From the NCBI GenBank assembly GCA_028712885.1, contig JAQTPK010000004.1, positions 38,824 through 102,823 of the forward strand: 64,000 bases of DNA. The letters are read 5' to 3'. How positions within the stretch are numbered: the first letter of the stretch is position 1; each line of letters begins with the position of its first letter. Under the pieces are notes generated by a model. That model saw only the letters and a program-made list of their open reading frames with translations, made no database searches and had not been told where the DNA came from. The position numbers and the translations under genes were made by a program. The stretch is from Syntrophales bacterium (GTDB lineage Bacteria; Desulfobacterota; Syntrophia; Syntrophales; UBA4778). Of this stretch, positions 8,741 through 16,035 are shown piece by piece.

Positions 8741-9861
8741 CAGCCTTTTCTCCTCTCCGACCGGATCCGGATCAGCTCCGCGGCGATGCTTACGGCGATT
8801 TCGGACGGAGTCTCGGCGCCTATTTCCAAGCCGATGGGGCTGTGAACCCGTTTCAGATCTTCATCGCCGTATCCTTCGGCGCGCAGGGAACTGAAAATTA
8901 TCTCGCGCTTGCGCCGGCTCGCGATCATGCCGATGTAGGCGGCGCGGGTTTTCAACGCGCGAGCGAGGACTTCGCGGTCGTGATTATGTCCCCGGGTAAC
9001 GATCACCACGTACCCGGAATCGCCGATCCCGCGCCCGGCGAAGAATTCCTCGTACGAAGGAACGACCCGGATCTCCTCCGCATCCGGAAAACGCTCCCTG
9101 TTTGCGAATTCCCTGCGGTCGTCGACAATGATCGTGCGGAAGCCCGCGATGCCGCAGACGGAAGCAAGGTCCCGTCCGACATGGCCCGCGCCGAATATAA
9201 AGACCTTTCCCGCTGCCTCCAGCGGCTGGAGAAAAAGCCGGAAGTCCCCGGACGTGGAGGACCGGCTGCGGACCGGAATGACGGACGGCGCCTTCCCGCG
9301 CATCCCGCTCCGGACGTCCTCGATTCCCGCCCCGGACAGATCCAGTGTGCCGGGGGAGAATTCCCCTTCATCGCTTCCCCTGAACAGCCCGATCCCCGTC
9401 CGGCAGTTCTCCCACTCGCCGTTTTCCGGACGTATTGACCTGATCAGCCATACCCGGCGGCCCGCCTCCATGCTTCTCACTGCTTCAGCGAAGACGGAAA
9501 CGCAGTCCGGGGATCCGTCAAGAAACTCGACAAGCACCTCCACTGTCCCGCCGCAGACCATTCCCCCTTCCGCAGCGGCCTGGTCCGTCAGGGAAAACGG
9601 CATAACCGAGGAATTGCGATTCATGACGACCGAGCCCGCCTTCCGGACGATCTCGGCCTCAAGCGGCCCGCCTCCCACCGAGCCCAGAGTTCCGCCGCCG
9701 GCAAAGACCGCCATGACGGCTCCCGGCCCGCGCGGGCCCGAACCGGCGAGCGACATTACCGTGGCCAGGACGACGGGTTCTCTCCGCCGGAGCCTTTCCA
9801 GGACATGAGAAAAAACATCCTCCGCCCGGAATACGCTCTTATTTCTTCCCGTGACATCCAT
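8740..9861 (-). CDS. xdhC: XdhC/CoxI-family molybdoenzyme maturation factor
   Basis: A 373-residue protein with the two expected parts: an N-terminal XdhC/CoxI region (VVLATVMSLAGSGPRGPGAV, GSVGGGPLEAEI, GGMVCGGTVEVLVEF) and a C-terminal Rossmann-like region (KVFIFGAGHVGRDLASVCG, VVIVTRGHNHDREVL, YIGMIASRRKREII). The family binds molybdenum cofactor and helps its sulfuration and insertion into xanthine-dehydrogenase-type enzymes. It is divergent from the hydroxylase genes, with about 130 nt between them, and coupled to the mocA-like gene. This pairing supports a dedicated maturation unit. Confidence 0.9.
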   Translation of the reverse strand: MDVTGRNKSVFRAEDVFSHVLERLRRREPVVLATVMSLAGSGPRGPGAVMAVFAGGGTLGSVGGGPLEAEIVRKAGSVVMNRNSSVMPFSLTDQAAAEGGMVCGGTVEVLVEFLDGSPDCVSVFAEAVRSMEAGRRVWLIRSIRPENGEWENCRTGIGLFRGSDEGEFSPGTLDLSGAGIEDVRSGMRGKAPSVIPVRSRSSTSGDFRLFLQPLEAAGKVFIFGAGHVGRDLASVCGIAGFRTIIVDDRREFANRERFPDAEEIRVVPSYEEFFAGRGIGDSGYVVIVTRGHNHDREVLARALKTRAAYIGMIASRRKREIIFSSLRAEGYGDEDLKRVHSPIGLEIGAETPSEIAVSIAAELIRIRSERRKG

Positions 9862-9990
9862 GATTTCAGTCCCTCTTCCCGGGATCTATCGCCAGCCGCT
9901 TTGGGCTTCTTTTTTCCCTGACCCTGTGTTATAGCTTCCAGGCCAAATATCATAATTCGAAGGGAAATTGAAGATTCTCCGGAACTCGCA

Positions 9991-12318
9991 ATGGTAGAAA
10001 GGCGAAAAACATACATACCGGAGATCGGCCGCACAGTCATTCGCGCCGACGCCGAGGCGAAAGCGGCCGGGGTTGAGAAGTATGCAGCCGATTATTACGG
10101 AGAGGGCCTGCTCTGGGCCGGAGTAAGACGGTCCGGAATTCCGCACGGCCGCATTATCCTGATCGACAAGTCCGAAGCGGAAAATATCCCCGGGGTTAAG
10201 GCCGTTCTGACGGGTGCGGACGTCCCCGGCGCCAACCGCCAGGGCATCGTCCACAAGGATCAGCCCGTTCTCTGCGACACTAAAGTCCGCTACTGCGGGG
10301 ACGCGGTAGCCCTGGTTATTGCGGAAAGCAGGGAGATTCTGAAGCAGGCGATCGCCGCCGTGCGCGTGGATATCGATCCCCTTCCCGGCGTTTTCGACAC
10401 CGACGAGGCGCTCCGCCCGGGCGCTCCCCTTGTTCATGAGGAACACAAGACCGGCAATATTCTGCTGCAGGCGGAGATCCGGCGCGGCGACGCGGCCGGC
10501 GCCTTCGCCGGCTGCGATGCCGTGATCGAGGAGAGTTTTGAAGTACCGTTCGTCGCGCATGCCTTTCTGGAGACCGAAAACGGGATCGCCTGGCAGGAGC
10601 CCGACGGGAAGATAACCCTGGTCGTGTCGACCCAGGCTCCGTTCCGGGACAAATGGGAAATCAGCGGCGCCCTCGGCATCCGGATGGACCTTCTGCGCGT
10701 AATCGGGCCTTATCTCGGCGGGGCTTTCGGCGGCAAGGATGGGGCGACGGTGCAGTGTCTCCTGGCTCTGGCGGCTCAGCATGCCGGCGGCAGGAAAGTC
10801 AAAATGCTCTGGGACCGGGAGGAGAATTTCATCGCCGGGTACAAGCGGCACGCCGTGAAAATGGAATACCGCGCCGGGGCGATGCGAGACGGAACGCTCC
10901 AGGCTCTCCATTGCCGGCTGTACTACAATTCGGGCGCCTACGCCCATCTTGGCGGCGAGGTGATGGCCCTCGGCATGGAGCACGCCGGCGGGCCCTACCG
11001 GATTCCGCATGCCCTGATCGAAGGATGGTGCGTTTACACCAACAACCCTGTAGCCGGCGCCATGCGGGGTTTCGGCGTAGCGCAGGTGAGCTTCGCGTTC
11101 GAGAGGATTATGGACCTGCTCGCGGCAAAGCTGGACATGAACCCCCTCGCGCTGCGGAGGAAGAACGCCCTGCGCCGGGGAGACAGCAACAGCTCCGGAG
11201 TGACGCTGACCGGATCGACGGGCATTGCGTCCTGCATCGATGCGGTGGAGCGGCACCCCATGTGGCGCAGCAGAAGCGCCTGGAAAGCGGAGGCGGGCGC
11301 CTTCAAAAAAAGGGGCGTCGGCGTCGCGGCGGTCTTCAACGCCATGGGCTACGGCAGAGGCCTGCCCGATTCGGCCATCGCCAAGGTAGAGCTGACGCCC
11401 GCCGGGAAGATCCGGGTCTACTGCGGCGTCTCGGATATGGGACAGGGAAACGCCACGGCATATTTTCAGATAGCCGGACAGATCCTGTGCCAGGAAAACT
11501 CCTCCATCGAACTCGTCCAGCCGGACACGGAGCGGACGATGCCCTCGGGCTCTGCGTCCGCCAGCCGGACCACGTACACGTACGGAAACGCGCTGATCCG
11601 CGCCTGCGAAGAACTCCGGAAACGGATCATCGGCAGGACGGCACTCGTCCTTCTGGCGGACACGGTGGAACGGATGGAACTCCTGCCGGGAAAAGTGCGG
11701 CACCTCGGAACCGGCCGGGAGGTCCCGCTCAGCGGCATCGCCGCCATGATGTCCGAACAGGACCGCACCTGCATCCAGCAGTTCATCATGCCGGTGGCCG
11801 GGGATTCCCTGGATACCGGAAAGGCTTTCTTCATCGGTTTTCCCCACCTCCTTTTCTCGTATGCGGTCCACCTGGCCCGCATCGAGATAGACGAGTTGAC
11901 GGGGCGGATAGAGGTGAAGGATTATCTCGCCGCAACCGACGCGGGCCGGGTCATGAACCCGCAGGCATACGAACAGCAGGTTCAGGGGGCCGTCGCCCAG
12001 GGAATCGGGTACGCCCTCCACGAGGAAGTCCTGATGATGGAAGGACGCGTCCTTAATCCGGGGTTTGCGGCCTATCTCATTCCGGGCGCGCCCGATGTTC
12101 CCGAGATCGTCTCGCTTGCCGTCGAGACATACGAGGAATCCGGGCCGTATGGAATGAAGGGGGTGGGCGAAGTCGGGATCAACGGGCCGCTGCCATCGAT
12201 CGCCAACGCCGCCGCCGACGCCGGCGGTCTCCACATCACGCGGGCGCCCCTGACGGCGGAAAGGATATTGGAAGCGTTGGCGCAGGCGGGAAAGAAGAAC
12301 GGCGGAAAAAGGAAATGA
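9991..12318 (+). CDS. Xanthine-dehydrogenase-family molybdenum hydroxylase, large subunit
   Basis: A 775-residue molybdopterin-binding subunit of the xanthine oxidase family. It has the N-terminal ALDH-like a/b-hammerhead (VEKYAADYYGEGLLWAGVRR), the cofactor segment GPYLGGAFGGKDG, the GAMRGFGVAQVSFAFE region and, near the C-terminus, the conserved MKGVGEVGINGPLPSIANA with the catalytic Glu. The CO-dehydrogenase loop AYxCSFR is absent, so this is not CoxL. The substrate (a purine, N-heterocycle or aldehyde) is not decided by sequence. The gene overlaps the 2Fe-2S gene by 4 nt (ATGA). A purine permease lies at 39.8 kb but is not linked. A long antisense ORF over this gene is a shadow. Confidence 0.92.
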   Translation: MVERRKTYIPEIGRTVIRADAEAKAAGVEKYAADYYGEGLLWAGVRRSGIPHGRIILIDKSEAENIPGVKAVLTGADVPGANRQGIVHKDQPVLCDTKVRYCGDAVALVIAESREILKQAIAAVRVDIDPLPGVFDTDEALRPGAPLVHEEHKTGNILLQAEIRRGDAAGAFAGCDAVIEESFEVPFVAHAFLETENGIAWQEPDGKITLVVSTQAPFRDKWEISGALGIRMDLLRVIGPYLGGAFGGKDGATVQCLLALAAQHAGGRKVKMLWDREENFIAGYKRHAVKMEYRAGAMRDGTLQALHCRLYYNSGAYAHLGGEVMALGMEHAGGPYRIPHALIEGWCVYTNNPVAGAMRGFGVAQVSFAFERIMDLLAAKLDMNPLALRRKNALRRGDSNSSGVTLTGSTGIASCIDAVERHPMWRSRSAWKAEAGAFKKRGVGVAAVFNAMGYGRGLPDSAIAKVELTPAGKIRVYCGVSDMGQGNATAYFQIAGQILCQENSSIELVQPDTERTMPSGSASASRTTYTYGNALIRACEELRKRIIGRTALVLLADTVERMELLPGKVRHLGTGREVPLSGIAAMMSEQDRTCIQQFIMPVAGDSLDTGKAFFIGFPHLLFSYAVHLARIEIDELTGRIEVKDYLAATDAGRVMNPQAYEQQVQGAVAQGIGYALHEEVLMMEGRVLNPGFAAYLIPGAPDVPEIVSLAVETYEESGPYGMKGVGEVGINGPLPSIANAAADAGGLHITRAPLTAERILEALAQAGKKNGGKRK

Positions 12319-12785
12319 AGATCGATTTCCTCCTTAACGGAAAGAAAATAGAACTCGATGCGGCCCCGGACAGGAGGGCGGTGGATCTCCTGCGCGAGGA
12401 TCTTGGCTGGACGGGAACGAAGGAAGGATGCGGCAGCGGGGAATGCGGCGCGTGCACGATCCTCGTGGACGGCGAGAGCAGGCTCTCCTGCCTGATGCTG
12501 GCGGCGCAGCTTTCCGGGAAAAAGGTCGTCACCATAGAAGGGGCCGCGGGCGACCCGGAAATCCGGCCGATTCAGGAATCGTTTGTTGAACTCGGGGCCG
12601 TGCAGTGCGGCTTCTGTTCGCCCGGAATGATCCTCTCGGCCTCCGCACTCCTGAAAAGCCGGCAATATCCGTCACGGGAGGAAATCAAAGAGGGCCTGTG
12701 CGGCAACCTCTGCCGGTGCACGGGATATCACAAGATCGTGGACGCCGTGGGAGAAGCGGCCCGGCGGCTGAAGGACGGAGAATGA
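12315..12785 (+). CDS. Molybdenum hydroxylase 2Fe-2S subunit
   Basis: A 156-residue two-cluster ferredoxin-like subunit. The plant-type cluster is bound by GCGSGECGACTILVDG and the later Cys in SRLSC. The second, helical-domain cluster is bound by CGFCSPGMIL and CGNLCRCTGYHKIV. It passes electrons from the molybdenum centre to the FAD subunit. The order large, Fe-S, FAD subunit and the ATGA overlaps at both ends show one operon. No Tat signal is seen, so a cytoplasmic enzyme is expected. Confidence 0.95.
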   Translation: MKIDFLLNGKKIELDAAPDRRAVDLLREDLGWTGTKEGCGSGECGACTILVDGESRLSCLMLAAQLSGKKVVTIEGAAGDPEIRPIQESFVELGAVQCGFCSPGMILSASALLKSRQYPSREEIKEGLCGNLCRCTGYHKIVDAVGEAARRLKDGE

Positions 12786-13615
12786 GGAAGGTCTTTTTCC
12801 CCCGCACCCTGGACGAACTCTGGCCTCTGCTCGAAAGCGAGCCGGGAGCGGCGATCTTCTCCGGGGGAACGGACCTGTTCGTGAAGATGCGGGCGGGGTC
12901 CGCCGACCCAGGCGTCCTGATCGGCCTGGAGCGGATAGGCGAATTGCGGGGCATCCGCCGGGAGGGCGACGGCGTCAGAATCGGCGCCTGCACGTCTCTA
13001 AAGTCGGTTCTCGAGGACCCGCTGGTCCGGAGCGGGCTTAAAGTGCTGGAGACCGCCCTGAAAGCGCTCGGCTCCCCCCAGATCCGCAACATGGGAACGA
13101 TCGGCGGGAATGTCTGCACGGCGTCTCCCGCGGGCGACACGCTGCCTCCCCTGTATGTTCTCAGGGCCGAAGTGGAGATTCGGTCCGCCGGCTCAACAAG
13201 GCGCGCGCCGATCGGGGAATTCATCACCGGTCCCGGAAAAACGCTTCTCGGCAGGGGGGAAATCATCGCCGGCATACGGGTTCCCGCGCCGCAAGGGCTG
13301 AACCTGCATCATTTCGAGAAGGTGGGGCAGAGAAAGGCCCTGGCCATTGCCGTGGCGAGCCTGGCCGCCCTGATGAGGATCTCCCCCGAGGGCGTAATCG
13401 AAGAGGCGCGCCTGGCATGGGGAAGCGTCGCGCCGACCGTTGCCGTATCCGTGGGGGCGGAAGAATTCCTGAAAGGAAAAGCTCTCACGCGGCCGGTTCT
13501 GGAAGAGGCCGCCCGCATCGCGGAGGCTTCCTTTTTTCCGATAGACGATATCCGCGCCACGGCCGGCTACCGCAAGGCCGTGGCCGGCAATCTTCTCCTC
13601 CGGTTATGTAAGTAG
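12782..13615 (+). CDS. Molybdenum hydroxylase FAD-binding subunit
   Basis: A 277-residue FAD-binding subunit (CoxM/XdhB type). It has the FAD pyrophosphate motif AIFSGGTDLFVKMRAG, the second FAD motif IRNMGTIGGNVCTASPAGDT, and the C-terminal CODH flavoprotein domain. An ORF in the same frame begins earlier (12605), but the ATG at 12782 overlaps the preceding stop (ATGA) and starts with the normal family N-terminus MRKVFFPRTLDEL, so I use it. It is the last gene of the operon, and the following spacer carries tandem GTCTCAA words. Confidence 0.93.
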   Translation: MRKVFFPRTLDELWPLLESEPGAAIFSGGTDLFVKMRAGSADPGVLIGLERIGELRGIRREGDGVRIGACTSLKSVLEDPLVRSGLKVLETALKALGSPQIRNMGTIGGNVCTASPAGDTLPPLYVLRAEVEIRSAGSTRRAPIGEFITGPGKTLLGRGEIIAGIRVPAPQGLNLHHFEKVGQRKALAIAVASLAALMRISPEGVIEEARLAWGSVAPTVAVSVGAEEFLKGKALTRPVLEEAARIAEASFFPIDDIRATAGYRKAVAGNLLLRLCK

Positions 13616-13618
13616 ACC

Positions 13619-13655
13619 AAGTCTCAAGTCTCAGGTTTCGAGTCTCAAAGTTAAG
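13619..13655. repeat. Tandem GTCTCAA/GTTTCGA words after the hydroxylase operon
   Basis: The spacer right after the FAD-subunit stop has AAGTCTCAAGTCTCAGG, then TTTCGAGTCTCAAAG. A reverse-complement version (CTTGAGACCCGAGACTTGAG) lies at 15497-15522. The two inverted copies bracket the AT-richer island with the cupin and the lectin. See the findings for the whole family. Confidence 0.7.
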
Positions 13656-13891
13656 CAGAAGAGCTTTTTATAATTTGTCCTGCCCTGTACTTGACCGGAC
13701 GGACACTGTCAAATCAGGTCTAACCCCGTAATTGCTTTCACCGTAAAAGCCCTCGCAAAGACGCGTCTGCGATTTAATCGATAATTTATTGAAAGTGATT
13801 TCGCAATTGAGGCAGAGATCCGTGCCTTTCATACCGAAATGCTGAACATCTAAGCCTTTCAAGCCCGTGGATGCACTTGGGGTTTAGTAGA

Positions 13892-14209
13892 TTACAGATA
13901 ATCCTTTCTTGGTGGACTGAAAAAGTCTAGCACCTCACCTGGTTCTATGATTTCGAAGCTATGTTCAATGTTACGAGGGATAGAGTATGAATCACCTGGA
14001 CCGATTTCGTGCTCAACATTTTCAATGATGATTCTATATTTCCCGGAAATCACATATCCACTCTGCTCGTTCGGATGTCTGTGTAGAGGAGGATGGTCCC
14101 CTCTTTTATAAAGCATCTTAGTTACCATTGATTCCGGACCATGCGATAGCAATACAAAATCAACACCCAGGAAACTTCTTTTCTGAGCTTCATCTGATTT
14201 AACTATCAT
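13892..14209 (-). CDS. Small single-domain cupin protein
   Basis: A 105-residue cupin. Motif 1 is GDHPPLHRHPNEQSGYVISG (two His, one Glu-like position) and motif 2 is GPGDSYSIPRNIEHSFE (PxxxxH). A metal site is plausible, with the histidines HRH in motif 1 and IEH in motif 2. Small cupins of this kind are enzymes or sensors of small ligands, and the substrate cannot be told. The ATG at 14209 has AAGGAG 7 nt upstream; the ORF could extend to a TTG two codons earlier. It stands alone in the AT-rich island between the hydroxylase operon and lspA. Confidence 0.8.
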   Translation of the reverse strand: MIVKSDEAQKRSFLGVDFVLLSHGPESMVTKMLYKRGDHPPLHRHPNEQSGYVISGKYRIIIENVEHEIGPGDSYSIPRNIEHSFEIIEPGEVLDFFSPPRKDYL

Positions 14210-14604
14210 ACACAATCTCCTTCTATTGTTTCCTTGCCCTGAATGGCGGATGAAAAATACGTGAATTTAAGATGCCTGTCCATGCTTAATTTCAGAAAAG
14301 AAAGATGCGATATTTGCCCGGCTCAACCATGTCTGATTTTCTTTCAATCGATAATCAACGGGTCTTTGAGATCGGCCGCATTTCTTTGTATTTGTCATCG
14401 AGCATTTCAGAAGACGCCGCATTCCTTGACTTCGGAAAGTAAGCTGGTTCAGAAAGTGGTCTCTGGATCTAGCCCGCTTCTGGGCCCGTCTTAATTGCAG
14501 TCGAGATTTTCGACAAGCGGCAAATTAAAGCTGATGTGCTTCCGCAAGCCTCGACGGCATGTTACGAATGGGTAACGGTTCGGAGTAGGATTGAAACAAA
14601 AAAG
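14210..14604. other. AT-rich spacer with no supported gene
   Basis: Between the cupin and the lectin terminator I see no gene. A plus-strand ORF (14243-14494) has several Cys but no ribosome site and no family look. It is probably chance. Confidence 0.5.
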
Positions 14605-14644
14605 TACGGGCGGCGGTGATGAGAATCTTTGTCCGCCGCCCGTA
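14605..14644 (-). terminator. Rho-independent terminator of the lectin gene
   Basis: A perfect 12-bp stem TACGGGCGGCGG / CCGCCGCCCGTA with a 16-nt loop is followed on the minus strand by a run of T (AAAAAA at 14598-14603 on plus). It begins 9 nt beyond the lectin stop codon and reads out on the minus strand. Confidence 0.9.
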
Positions 14645-14652
14645 GTATGGAT

Positions 14653-15039
14653 TTAGTCCTGCTCGTTACATCCGCAAACTGACATCTGACCTGGCGTCGT
14701 AGTCAACCAGTTCCCGTTCCAGCCGCCGTACCACTTGCATACTCCCGGGCACTTTTTGTTCGCATCAATCTGATTCCAGATCGGGCCGGCATTTTTATCG
14801 TTTTGGCCGTTGCCCTGAGGGGGGTTATTGCAGTCGCACCAGGCCATCTGACCTTCAGTCTTAACCGACCATTTGCCGTTCCAGCCGCCGTACCATTTAC
14901 ATGTATCCGGGCATTTAGTCCTGGCATCCTGATCATTCGAGATCGGCCCGGAGCGAATATTGAAGGCCTGGGCTGAGCCGCAAAGGAGAAATCCGGCGAA
15001 GAAGGTCATGGAAATGAGAAGAACCAACACTTTTTTCAT
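14653..15039 (-). CDS. Secreted two-repeat MVL-type mannan-binding lectin
   Basis: A 128-residue protein with a signal peptide (MKKVLVLLISMTFFAGFLLC, cleavage likely after GSAQA). It is followed by two tandem repeats of about 50 residues, each with a GP(I)-xN...D(A)xxKCPxxCKWYGGWNG core, then GQM and a CxC end. This matches the Microcystis viridis lectin (MVL, mannan-binding) family, which binds branched oligomannosides. Each repeat has four cysteines, so disulfides are likely after export. A strong ribosome site (AAAGGAG) precedes the ATG. The gene stands alone with its own terminator in an AT-richer island. An extracellular carbohydrate-binding role is inferred from the family. Confidence 0.88.
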   Translation of the reverse strand: MKKVLVLLISMTFFAGFLLCGSAQAFNIRSGPISNDQDARTKCPDTCKWYGGWNGKWSVKTEGQMAWCDCNNPPQGNGQNDKNAGPIWNQIDANKKCPGVCKWYGGWNGNWLTTTPGQMSVCGCNEQD

Positions 15040-15493
15040 TAACGTACTCCTTTCTTTGAATTAGCTACACCATACCTGTAATCCGTTTGCCCTGGGACAA
15101 TATACAGCCTTTGTGGACATTGCAAGCACATTGCATTCTTCCGCTGGTATTAGAATCCCATGATGAGTTCTCAAAGCAAAGTATGTGCCGAAAAGAGTCG
15201 TCTTTTATTTCAGCGAGTTTCGAATCTCTTCTCCTTACGATCTTCCGGACTATGCCAAATTGTGGGCACATGTTGAGGCGGGTTGGCAGGGATGCCATAG
15301 GCCATTTCAACCCGAAATCGATTAGCTCCGGGAGCGGTCGGTTTTAAGGAATTGTATTTGAACGGTGAATTTCAGAGGCAGCGGGATTTAAAAGACTTAG
15401 GAAAGTAAGTATTGACTTGCGATCGTCTTTACATTTGACGTCAAGAAGACTTCGTCCAGTGTTTCAGTCCCGCGGCTTGAATATTATCCTATT
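15040..15493. other. AT-rich spacer upstream of the lectin, no supported gene
   Basis: About 450 nt between the lectin start and the repeat next to lspA. Plus- and minus-strand ORFs here (about 80 codons) lack ribosome sites and family features. A minus-strand promoter for the lectin should lie near 15070-15110, where TATATT occurs on the minus strand, but I cannot fix its -35. Confidence 0.4.
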
Positions 15494-15496
15494 CAG

Positions 15497-15522
15497 TAAC
15501 TTGAGACCCGAGACTTGAGACT
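15497..15522. repeat. Inverted copy of the GTCTCAA tandem words beside lspA
   Basis: CTTGAGACCCGAGACTTGAG is the reverse complement of the words at 13619-13655 (13-nt identity AGTCTCAAGTCTC). It sits just beyond the lspA stop. Confidence 0.65.
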
Positions 15523-15526
15523 ATTT

Positions 15527-16012
15527 TTACCGCGACGATTTTCTTTTCCGGAGCATGTCCCAGATCAGCAGCACCGCGCCGATCGAAATAGCGGAGTCCG
15601 CCACATTGAAAGCCGGCCAGTGATGGCCGGCGACATGAACGTCGACAAAATCGATCACCTCGCCGAAACGCACCCTGTCGATCAGATTTCCGGCGGCGCC
15701 CGCCAGAATAAGCGAGAGGGAAGAAGCAAGCAGCATGTCCTTGACACGGTATTTTTTCAGGTAATAGACAATCAGCACGATCGCCGCCGCTGAAACCAGG
15801 AAAAAGAAGGCAACACGCAGAGAGGAGTGAATTCCGCTTAAAAACCCGAAAGCGGCCCCCGGGTTCCTGACATAAGTGATATTAATGAAACCCTTCACCA
15901 CGGGGAAGCTCTGGTGCAGGTACATGCCGCTGTCCACCAGGTGCTTCGTCCACTGGTCCAGGATCAGCACCAGTCCGACAGTTACCGCCAGAATCGCATA
16001 TGTCTTCTTCAA
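15527..16012 (-). CDS. lspA: Lipoprotein signal peptidase (signal peptidase II)
   Basis: A 161-residue inner-membrane aspartyl protease that cleaves prolipoprotein signal peptides. It has four hydrophobic segments and the conserved DQWTK, NxGAAFGFL, GAAGNLIDRVRFGEVIDFVD and FNVADSAISIG boxes; the catalytic aspartates are those of NLIDR and NVADS. The open frame runs back into ileS, but the TTG at 16012 has a GGGAGA ribosome site and gives the normal N-terminus (LKKTYAILAV). It follows ileS by 23 nt, a common pairing, so the two are probably co-transcribed. Confidence 0.95.
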   Translation of the reverse strand: MKKTYAILAVTVGLVLILDQWTKHLVDSGMYLHQSFPVVKGFINITYVRNPGAAFGFLSGIHSSLRVAFFFLVSAAAIVLIVYYLKKYRVKDMLLASSLSLILAGAAGNLIDRVRFGEVIDFVDVHVAGHHWPAFNVADSAISIGAVLLIWDMLRKRKSSR

Positions 16013-16035
16013 AAGCTTTCTCCCGCAGTTGCCGA

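Noticed and set aside
9886..12234. 782-codon ORF on the minus strand
   Set aside because: It lies antisense to the whole molybdenum hydroxylase large subunit, which has all family motifs. The antisense product has no family look; such ORFs are common opposite GC-rich genes.
13668..13862. 64-codon minus-strand ORF in the spacer after the hydroxylase operon
   Set aside because: No ribosome site, and the phrase NYGVRPDLTVSV looks like a common non-coding repeat read in frame. Not a supported gene.
14243..14494. 83-codon plus-strand ORF
   Set aside because: No ribosome site or recognisable family; AT-rich spacer.
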